A DNA stretch of 6,848 bases. Origin: Nitrospinaceae bacterium. Its GTDB lineage: Bacteria; Nitrospinota; Nitrospinia; Nitrospinales; VA-1. Each line of letters begins with the position of its first letter. Within the stretch, counting starts at the first letter, position 1. The notes beneath the pieces are model-generated. The model saw only the letters and a list, made by a program, of their open reading frames with translations, was not told the origin of the DNA and made no database searches. Location of the stretch: positions 1 to 6,848 of the forward strand of contig JAJDBA010000045.1 of the NCBI GenBank assembly GCA_029261675.1. Direction: 5' to 3'. A program made the position numbers and the translations under genes. Below are positions 1 through 5,921 of this stretch, piece after piece.

Positions 1-331
1 ACATCATCTTAAAACCAAAAAACTGGGCATCATGTATTTTCGTATGCCGTCATTGGAAGTTCTGGATGACTTGAACTTTAAGGTTATCACCATAGGATTT
101 CCACTTTTTACATTGGGATTTATGACGGGGTCGATCTGGAATACAAAAATGGATCAAGGTTTTTTTGCGTGGGATTTGGCAAAGACAATGCCTATGGTAA
201 TGGTTTGGTTGATTTATGGCCTCGTGTTTTTTGGTAGAATGGTAACAGGCCTTAGAGGTAAGAAAGCCGCCCAAGGTGCAATATTAGGATTTGTCGCGAT
301 AATAGGAACTTTTTTTCTGCATACTTTATAA
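1..331 (+). CDS. CcsA/HemX-like cytochrome c assembly membrane protein, C-terminal part (5' truncated)
   Basis: The reading frame is open from the left edge (first full codon at position 2), so this is the 3' end of a longer gene. The ATG at 32 is most likely an internal methionine, because the codons before it read HHLKTKKLGI, a basic cytoplasmic loop typical of this family. About 109 residues are visible. They include the family-like segment SLEVLDDLN, then three hydrophobic stretches that look like the last transmembrane helices (around VITIGFPLFTLGFMTGSIW, MVMVWLIYGLVFFGRMV and AILGFVAIIGTFFL), and a terminal FFLHTL. The family comprises CcsA/ResC heme-handling proteins of cytochrome c maturation and the HemX proteins found beside hemA. 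Its stop codon abuts the hemA start with no gap, so co-transcription and translational coupling are likely. The HemX versus CcsA choice cannot be made because the N-terminal part is outside the window. Confidence 0.8.
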   Translation, partial: HHLKTKKLGIMYFRMPSLEVLDDLNFKVITIGFPLFTLGFMTGSIWNTKMDQGFFAWDLAKTMPMVMVWLIYGLVFFGRMVTGLRGKKAAQGAILGFVAIIGTFFLHTL

Positions 332-1609
332 ATGACTTCAGGTCCAAATTTAGTATTAGTAGGGGTTAACCATAAAACGACCCCTGTTGAGATTCGGGAA
401 AAGCTGGCTTTCAACCAAGCCAAGCTCGAGGCATCTCTGGAGGAATTGGTATCCAGCCCGGAAATCATTGAGAACATTATTCTCTCTACCTGCAATCGTG
501 TCGAAATTTATGCTCGAGTAGAAAATACCGATCGTGGCATTCAGTTATTGCAGGACTTTATTTGCGATTATCACAATATCTCTCGTGGCAACCTGGATCA
601 ATACTTTTATAGTTTTTGTGACAATCAGGCGGTGGAACATTTGTTTCGGGTCTCATCCAGTCTCGACTCCATGGTGTTGGGAGAGGCCCAGATTTTAGGG
701 CAGGTCAAGGATGCCTACAGCACAGCTCGTTCTTTCAGTTCTACAGGCATGGTGTTAAACCAGTTATTTGAAAAGGCCTTCAACGTCGCAAAAAAAGTCC
801 GGGAAGAAACTGGTATTTCAGAAAGAGGCGTGTCGATAAGTTCTGCTGCTGTTGAACTGGCTAAAAAGATTTTTGAAGATTTGGAAAACCATTCGGTCAT
901 GCTGGTAGGTACCGGAGAAATGGCCGAACTCGCGGCCAAACATCTCATTTCTTATGGTGTAAAAACAGTATATGTTGCGAGTCGTACCTATGAACGGGCT
1001 GCTGCTCTAGCGCAAACTCTAAATGGTTGCGCCTTGGACTTCGACGCATTCAAGGAAGAAATGCATAAGGCAGACATTATCATCACTTCTACTGCAGCAC
1101 CGACATTTATTATCCAAAAGGAAATGATGGAGAAGGCGATTCAAAAGCGAAAAAACAAACCGATATTCCTTATCGACATTGCTGTTCCGCGAGACATTGC
1201 GCCTGAAGTTAACGAGCTTGAAAATGTTTATCTATACGATATTGATGATCTGCAAAATGTTGTCAATGCCAACATGGAGGAAAGACAAAAAGAAGCAGAA
1301 AATGCGATGGATATTATCAAGCACGAGGTAACTAAATTTAACAACTGGTTCTCAACTCTCGATGCGGTCCCCACAATTGTAGAAATGCGTAACCGCGCAG
1401 AAGACATGAGGAAAATTGAAGTTGAAAAAAACCTAAAAAACATGGATCATCTTTCCTCGGATGATAGGGAAAACATACATCTATTAACTCAATCAATCGT
1501 AAATAAAATTCTTCATAAACCCACTATTAATTTGAAAAAGAAAACCCAATCGCAAGACGGTCATATATACCTGAAAGCCATTCGGCACTTATTTCATCTG
1601 GATGATTAA
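332..1609 (+). CDS. hemA: Glutamyl-tRNA reductase
   Basis: HemA reduces glutamyl-tRNA(Glu) to glutamate-1-semialdehyde with NADPH, the first committed step of C5-pathway tetrapyrrole synthesis in the cytoplasm. The 425-residue length is normal for the family. The N-terminal catalytic domain has the VGVNHKTTPVEIREK signature (residues 10-24) and the nucleophilic cysteine C54 in STCNRVEIY. The conserved H103 precedes the family block SLDSMVLGEAQILGQVK (110-126). An NADPH-binding Rossmann segment follows, with VGTGEMAELA at 192-201. The C-terminal helical dimerisation domain ends with the usual NKILHKPTINLKK block. The ATG at 332 lies immediately after the stop codon of the preceding membrane protein gene and gives the expected N-terminus; no good Shine-Dalgarno sequence is close to it, so translation probably depends on coupling. 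hemC follows after 4 nt. No missing residues or frameshifts were seen. Confidence 0.97.
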   Translation: MTSGPNLVLVGVNHKTTPVEIREKLAFNQAKLEASLEELVSSPEIIENIILSTCNRVEIYARVENTDRGIQLLQDFICDYHNISRGNLDQYFYSFCDNQAVEHLFRVSSSLDSMVLGEAQILGQVKDAYSTARSFSSTGMVLNQLFEKAFNVAKKVREETGISERGVSISSAAVELAKKIFEDLENHSVMLVGTGEMAELAAKHLISYGVKTVYVASRTYERAAALAQTLNGCALDFDAFKEEMHKADIIITSTAAPTFIIQKEMMEKAIQKRKNKPIFLIDIAVPRDIAPEVNELENVYLYDIDDLQNVVNANMEERQKEAENAMDIIKHEVTKFNNWFSTLDAVPTIVEMRNRAEDMRKIEVEKNLKNMDHLSSDDRENIHLLTQSIVNKILHKPTINLKKKTQSQDGHIYLKAIRHLFHLDD

Positions 1610-1613
1610 TTAA

Positions 1614-2537
1614 ATGAATAAAGTAGTAATTGGTAGTAGAGGCAGTCCACTAGCCTTATGGCAGGCGAACTGGATTAAAGACTTATTACGCGAACACCAT
1701 TCTGACCTTGATGTAGATATAAAAATCATTAAAACCTCAGGCGATAAAATCCAGGATGTTCCATTGGCCAAAATAGGTGGCAAAGGACTTTTCGTTAAAG
1801 AGATTGAAGAAGGACTTTTAAAACGAGAAGTCGACTTTGCCGTTCACAGTATGAAGGATATGCCCATTATTTTTCCGGTAAACCTTTGTATCGCGTGTGT
1901 AACTAAACGGGAAAATCCCTTTGATGCTTTGATATCAAGGAATGATATTAAATTAGATGATCTTCCAAAAGGGGCAAAGATTGGTACAGGCAGTTTGCGT
2001 CGGATGTCACAGTTGTTGTATTACCGACCTGATCTAAACTTGGTTCCGCTTCGTGGAAATTTAGAAACTAGATTGAAAAAGCTCGAGACAGAAGGGCTGG
2101 ATGCCATCATCCTTGCGGCCGCAGGGCTTATTCGTCTTGGCTGGAGCGATCGCATCACGGAAATCATTCCCCCTGAAATTTTATTGCCGGCAATGGGGCA
2201 GGGAGCCGTAGGTATTGAGACACGTAAAAATGACGTGGATAATCAAATACTCCTTGCCGATATGGATGATGAGGAAACTCATTATGCACTCGATGCTGAA
2301 CGAGCACTTGTCAGTCAACTAGAGGGCGGATGCAATGTCCCGATTGGTTCTTTTGCCACGCTTAAAGACGATCAAATTACTTTGACAGGCTTGGTTGCAA
2401 GTCTCGACGGCAAAACGATGTACAAAAAAGAATTAACCGACCTTAAAACCAATGCGGTTGCTCTTGGTAGAAAAATGGGCAACGAGCTCATTGAGATGGG
2501 TGCTGATCGCATCATGCAGGAAATCAAGTCCAACTAA
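1614..2537 (+). CDS. hemC: Porphobilinogen deaminase (hydroxymethylbilane synthase)
   Basis: HemC joins four porphobilinogen molecules into the linear tetrapyrrole hydroxymethylbilane, using a covalently attached dipyrromethane cofactor. The 307-residue length is typical. Visible family marks are IGSRGSPLALWQ (6-17, with substrate-contacting R9), the GGKGLFVKEIE block (55-65), FAVHSMKDMP (75-84) with the catalytic aspartate D82, GTGSLRR (124-130), LRGNLETRL (146-154), and LEGGCNVPIGS (236 onward) with C240 as the cofactor attachment cysteine. All key residues are present, so the enzyme should be active. The start at 1614 lies 4 nt after the hemA stop, in an AT-rich stretch lacking a clear Shine-Dalgarno sequence, which points to one transcript with hemA. 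The gene is followed by a 148-nt gap and unrelated genes; the hemD or hemB that often follow are not here. Confidence 0.97.
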   Translation: MNKVVIGSRGSPLALWQANWIKDLLREHHSDLDVDIKIIKTSGDKIQDVPLAKIGGKGLFVKEIEEGLLKREVDFAVHSMKDMPIIFPVNLCIACVTKRENPFDALISRNDIKLDDLPKGAKIGTGSLRRMSQLLYYRPDLNLVPLRGNLETRLKKLETEGLDAIILAAAGLIRLGWSDRITEIIPPEILLPAMGQGAVGIETRKNDVDNQILLADMDDEETHYALDAERALVSQLEGGCNVPIGSFATLKDDQITLTGLVASLDGKTMYKKELTDLKTNAVALGRKMGNELIEMGADRIMQEIKSN

Positions 2538-2594
2538 CCCTCGATTTTATAGTGCTTTTCGGTAGCCTTCATTTTTTTTCGCTGTAAGCGTTAT

Positions 2595-2608
2595 GTCTAG
2601 CAATAGAC
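2595..2608. promoter_or_regulatory. Small perfect hairpin with GNRA-type loop in the hemC downstream gap
   Basis: GTCTA and TAGAC form a perfect 5-bp inverted repeat around a GCAA loop. GCAA fits the GNRA tetraloop class, which stabilises RNA hairpins. The stem does not extend past 5 bp and has no T-run directly after it, so it is not a standard intrinsic terminator. It could be a 3'-end stabilising hairpin of the hem transcript, a 5'-leader element of the next operon, or chance. Confidence 0.3.
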
Positions 2609-2609
2609 T

Positions 2610-2621
2610 AATGATATCATT
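2610..2621. promoter_or_regulatory. 12-bp perfect palindrome, possible operator
   Basis: AATGATATCATT is a perfect dyad, located 65 bp before the start of the cupredoxin gene and directly after the small hairpin. Its left part, AATGATAT, recurs in the same orientation at 2648-2655. A symmetric site in the only intergenic gap, just ahead of a likely regulated operon, is what a dimeric repressor or activator site would look like. AT-rich palindromes of this size also arise by chance, so the call is tentative. Confidence 0.3.
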
Positions 2622-2647
2622 GGGTATACATTACTCTGCCCTAGAGA

Positions 2648-2655
2648 AATGATAT
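2648..2655 (+). repeat. Second copy of the AATGATAT half-site
   Basis: This 8-bp direct repeat of the left part of the palindrome at 2610-2621 starts 38 bp after the first copy and 38 bp before the ATG of the cupredoxin gene. It may be a second, weaker binding site of the same regulator. The short length makes chance a real alternative. Confidence 0.2.
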
Positions 2656-2685
2656 GCCGTTTCAAATTAAACTTTAGCTACTGCT

Positions 2686-3309
2686 ATGTTTTCAATTTCC
2701 CTAAATAAGAATAAAATTCTTTTATACACACTTCTTTTTTTATTCTCTGTTTCGACTTTAGCTCAAGCTCATCATTTAAACGGTAAAATTGAAGTTGAAG
2801 GTGGAAAAACCCTTAAAAATCTTATTATTTATCTGGAGCCTGCTGATTCATCAAAATTGAAACTTGAACCTAAATTGCATAAAATTTTGCAAAAAGGTAG
2901 GCAGTTTAATCCTGATCTACTTGTAGTTAGTCCCGGTGATAAAGTGCAGTTTTTAAACGATGAAGACAGGGAAATTGATCACAATATTTATTCATTGAGT
3001 CGTCTTAAAAATTTTGATCTGGGGTTAGGAGAAAGAGGCTCTGTTCTAGATATCACAATAGATAAAAATGGGGCAGGTAATTTTTATTGTTCCGTCCATA
3101 AGTTAATGGAGGGACGAATGATTTCATTAAACACAAGGTATTTTACAATTCTTGAAAGGCCTGGAAAATTTATCTTGCCTAATATTCCCGCTGGAGATTG
3201 GATAGTAAAAGTTTTTGTGTTCCATAGACGCTATAAGGTTGTCCCTGTTACCATCACATTGAATGCCGCATCTCATGAAGAAATTGAATTAAAGGTCGTG
3301 AAGAAATGA
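2686..3309 (+). CDS. Secreted cupredoxin (plastocyanin / methylamine-utilisation-like copper protein)
   Basis: This is a 207-residue exported protein. Residues 1-28 form a Sec signal peptide: basic start, hydrophobic core LLYTLLFLFSVSTL, and likely cleavage after AQA, leaving HH at the mature N-terminus. A short beta-rich stretch (30-52) resembles a carboxypeptidase-regulatory-like strand pair. The cupredoxin domain covers about 73-148, with the family pattern VVSPGDKVQFLNDE, then DHNIYSLSRLKNFDLG and FYCSVHKLMEGRM. Probable type 1 copper ligands are H99, C135, H138 and M141 (or M145). A C-terminal beta segment with FILPNIPAGDW (162-172) matches the tail common in methylamine-utilisation-like proteins. 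It likely binds copper in the periplasm as an electron carrier or copper sensor. It overlaps the next gene by 4 bp (ATGA), so the two should be co-translated. No convincing Shine-Dalgarno sequence precedes the ATG. The fold assignment is firm; the role is not. Confidence 0.85.
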   Translation: MFSISLNKNKILLYTLLFLFSVSTLAQAHHLNGKIEVEGGKTLKNLIIYLEPADSSKLKLEPKLHKILQKGRQFNPDLLVVSPGDKVQFLNDEDREIDHNIYSLSRLKNFDLGLGERGSVLDITIDKNGAGNFYCSVHKLMEGRMISLNTRYFTILERPGKFILPNIPAGDWIVKVFVFHRRYKVVPVTITLNAASHEEIELKVVKK

Positions 3310-4016
3310 CTAAATTTATAATAACTATTCTTATATTCCTCAGTGCTTGTTCATCCACACCTGAGATTGTCCCCGGAAAAGGGGCAATCTATGGAACAAT
3401 TTCTGCTGAAAGTCACAAGGATATTATTGCGAAAGCATCAAAAGATGACGGCAGTGGTTATGGGATTAATGGGGAGGTTACTTTCACAAAAGAAATGGTA
3501 AATTACCGAAAATTGAAAGAGCTTTATGTTTGTTTAATTAACCCATATTTGAAGAGTGGAAAAGACCATTTGTTGATTGCAGATGACGATAAAATGTCGC
3601 ATCGATCTTTGGCAATTACCAGAGGCGACAAGCTATGGGTGCAAAATAACTCTTCTAAAGTTTTAACATTTTTTCTGGCAGGACAAGACGATAGTATCCA
3701 AGTTTATTCTCCAGTAAATCCGGGAAAACGCTCGGTAATTGAAGTAGAACAGGAAGGAACGCTAGAACTGGGAAGCGATGAAAATGAATCTTTAATCACA
3801 ACCTTGTTTTCACGGGCTGGCTTAATAAGTCAGATGCATTCTTCTGGAGATGAGTACATATTCAAAAACCTTGACCCTGGCCAATATAAAATTCTGTTTT
3901 GGTTTTGGCGCTTGGGTTTTATTGAAAAGAATATTACTATAAAAGCTGGGGAGAATATCAAACTGAATCAAGTTTTATCTGTCGATAAAATTATGGCAAA
4001 TAAGAATGACCCTTAG
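3306..4016 (+). CDS. Lipoprotein with diverged cupredoxin-like domain lacking copper ligands
   Basis: This 236-residue protein starts with a lipoprotein signal: hydrophobic FIITILIFL followed by the lipobox LSAC, making C15 the lipidated residue. Ser at +2 fits outer-membrane sorting under the enterobacterial rule. No confident family name can be given. The layout follows the preceding gene: GAIYGTIS and LKELYVCLINP parallel HLNGKIEV and LKNLIIYLEP; ITRGDKLWVQNNS (104-116) parallels VSPGDKVQFLNDE; YIFKNLDPGQYKILFW (184-199) parallels the FILPNIPAGDW tail. At the sites matching the copper ligands this protein has LTFF and GTLELGSDENE, with no His/Cys/His/Met set. It may therefore be a non-metal partner or structural paralogue of the upstream copper protein. 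It overlaps the upstream gene by 4 bp and the downstream cyclase gene by 11 bp, which places it in the same signalling operon. The homology is judged by eye. Confidence 0.7.
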   Translation: MTKFIITILIFLSACSSTPEIVPGKGAIYGTISAESHKDIIAKASKDDGSGYGINGEVTFTKEMVNYRKLKELYVCLINPYLKSGKDHLLIADDDKMSHRSLAITRGDKLWVQNNSSKVLTFFLAGQDDSIQVYSPVNPGKRSVIEVEQEGTLELGSDENESLITTLFSRAGLISQMHSSGDEYIFKNLDPGQYKILFWFWRLGFIEKNITIKAGENIKLNQVLSVDKIMANKNDP

Positions 4017-5919
4017 TGCAAAAATATTCTTATCTTTTTTCTTCTTTTCCACTCTTCTATTAGGTCTGACTCTCTATATATCCAATAGTGAGACAGAGCA
4101 ACATGAAATAAAAGCCTTATCGTCTAAGCTAAGAGAAACCCACCAAAGGTTTGACCGCCAGTTGGATCAAGAGCGTCTTCATATCCTAAAAATAGCCAAG
4201 ACCCTTACCACGGACCAAAAGTTCAGATCTTTTCTTTCGCAGATTAAGGATAATTTTTATTCCTTTGCAGAAGAAATTGCTCATGATACCGATGCTGATT
4301 TGGTGTTTATGGTCGATGATAATTTGAAAGTCCGTGGGATGTATCCTGCAAAGGAAAAGCTTGGTTTGTGGGTGAATGCTAATTTAGAAAAGTTCCCCAT
4401 TAAGTCAATTTTGGAAACGGGTACAGGACAACGAGGGATGATTTCTGCTGGCGGTAAACTGATGAGCTCGGTTGGCTTGCCTTTGAAGGAATCTTTGCGC
4501 GATGAATATGCTGTAGGTGCGATGATTGTTATAAAGAATATCGATGATAAATGGGTAACTGAACTAACAGGTGATGCTAATGGAAAAGATTTTCTCCGGG
4601 TGATTTTTTTTAGTGACTTAAAAATTGTAGCCGATAACGTGGAAAATAAGTTTGCTGATGAAGTTATTGCGAATTTAGAGGGAATTTCTGGTGGATCGGG
4701 AATGTTTCTTTTCGAAGGTGATCGTTATATTACTCAAAGAGGTTTCTACGAGAGCAATGATAAATCCACGGGGTATCTCTATGCAACAAATCTGGATTCT
4801 GCACTTGAACCTTTTCAGAAAATACAGGATAAAATTCTAATAACCGGGATAGCGATATTAATGGTAGGGCTTTTATTTTCCATCTTCTTTTCGAGGAGAA
4901 TTGCACAACCACTCGGACTATTGCTGCAAGGAACTAAAGGTGTCATCGACGATAATTATGACTTTGAAATAAAGCATACCTCCAAAGATGAAGTGGGAGA
5001 GTTATCAAAGGCATTTAATCATATGTTAAAGGGATTAAGAGAAAAGAAGTATATCCAGGAGACATTTGGTAAATATGTGCATCCTTCAATCGTTACAGAA
5101 ATATTATCCAATCCTGAAAAAATCCAGCCCGGTGGAAAAAGAAACTATCAAAGCGTTCTGTTTTGTGATGTTGCAAATTTCACCAGCTTCAGCGAAACCA
5201 TGGCGCCCGAGGCATTGATCAAATTATTAAATGAATATCTTGGGGCCATGACCGAAGAAATATCGAATACTCAAGGCATCCTCGATAAATATATTGGTGA
5301 TGCTATCATGGCTTTTTGGGGGGCACCCTTCACACCCGGGAACCATTCATTACTGGCATGTCAGGCTGCTATTAATATGCAAAACACCTTGCGAGTATTG
5401 AGACCTCAATGGTTATCAAGGGGGCTTCCCGAAATTAGAATGCGCGTAGGTATTGCAACCGGGCATATGATCGTTGGCAATATAGGCTCGGAAAAGAATC
5501 TGGAGTATACCTGCATTGGTGATACCGTTAATTATAGTTCAAGGTTGGAAGGTATAAATAAAGTGTATGGCACCGATATAATTATAGATCTCTTCACCAA
5601 GAAAAATGTCGAGCATGATCTTCTCCTAAGGGAGTTGGATACAATTCAGGTGAAGGGCAGAGGGCAGGGAGCACAAATATTTGAGGTGCTAGCTGAAAAG
5701 AAAAACGCCAGTGAAGACCAAGAACAGTTAAAAACAGAATATGAATCGGCTCTAGAATTGTATCGAAAAGGAGAATTTCATTTGGCAGAAAAAACATTCA
5801 CTTCTTTATACAAAGCCAGCAACGACCAGGCAAGCAAAACCATGTCAGAGCGGTGCAGGGATTATATTGTTTTGCCTCCTGAAAATTGGACTGGGGTAGT
5901 TGTTATGAAAGAAAAATAA
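4006..5919 (+). CDS. Membrane class III adenylate/guanylate cyclase with periplasmic sensor and HAMP domain
   Basis: This 637-residue transmembrane cyclase makes a cyclic nucleotide, probably cAMP. Helix 1 lies at about 5-26. An extracytoplasmic region of about 250 residues (27-275) follows, Cache-like in style (DADLVFMVDDNLKVRGMYP at 96-114), though the fold is not certain. Helix 2 is at about 277-296, then a HAMP linker (about 297-350) with P302 and the DEVGELSKAFN block. The catalytic domain (about 380-560) is complete: metal aspartates D388 (FCDVANF) and D432 (YIGDAIM), adenine-selecting K428 and D506, transition-state N509 and R513 (NYSSRLEG), and K550. The tail (580-637), with YESALELYRKGEF and PPENW, is the helical C-terminus common in such bacterial cyclases. 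The ATG at 4006 overlaps the lipoprotein gene by 11 bp, implying coupled translation. Context suggests that the sensor region reads a signal handled by the two upstream envelope proteins; that is inference. Confidence 0.93.
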   Translation: MTLSAKIFLSFFFFSTLLLGLTLYISNSETEQHEIKALSSKLRETHQRFDRQLDQERLHILKIAKTLTTDQKFRSFLSQIKDNFYSFAEEIAHDTDADLVFMVDDNLKVRGMYPAKEKLGLWVNANLEKFPIKSILETGTGQRGMISAGGKLMSSVGLPLKESLRDEYAVGAMIVIKNIDDKWVTELTGDANGKDFLRVIFFSDLKIVADNVENKFADEVIANLEGISGGSGMFLFEGDRYITQRGFYESNDKSTGYLYATNLDSALEPFQKIQDKILITGIAILMVGLLFSIFFSRRIAQPLGLLLQGTKGVIDDNYDFEIKHTSKDEVGELSKAFNHMLKGLREKKYIQETFGKYVHPSIVTEILSNPEKIQPGGKRNYQSVLFCDVANFTSFSETMAPEALIKLLNEYLGAMTEEISNTQGILDKYIGDAIMAFWGAPFTPGNHSLLACQAAINMQNTLRVLRPQWLSRGLPEIRMRVGIATGHMIVGNIGSEKNLEYTCIGDTVNYSSRLEGINKVYGTDIIIDLFTKKNVEHDLLLRELDTIQVKGRGQGAQIFEVLAEKKNASEDQEQLKTEYESALELYRKGEFHLAEKTFTSLYKASNDQASKTMSERCRDYIVLPPENWTGVVVMKEK

Positions 5920-5921
5920 TC

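Noticed and set aside
32..331. A complete small 99-residue membrane protein starting at ATG 32.
   Set aside because: The frame is open to the left edge and the preceding residues fit the CcsA/HemX family, so this is the tail of a longer gene.
2551..2580. Possible intrinsic terminator after hemC, based on the 8-T run at 2572-2579.
   Set aside because: No convincing GC-rich stem precedes the T-run; the best pairing (GGTAGCC) is too short. The hem transcript may still end here, but not by a recognisable hairpin.
2625..2631. TATACAT as a -10 promoter box for the cupredoxin operon.
   Set aside because: No -35-like hexamer lies 16-18 bp upstream and the extended -10 TGn is absent, so the match is too weak to list as a promoter.
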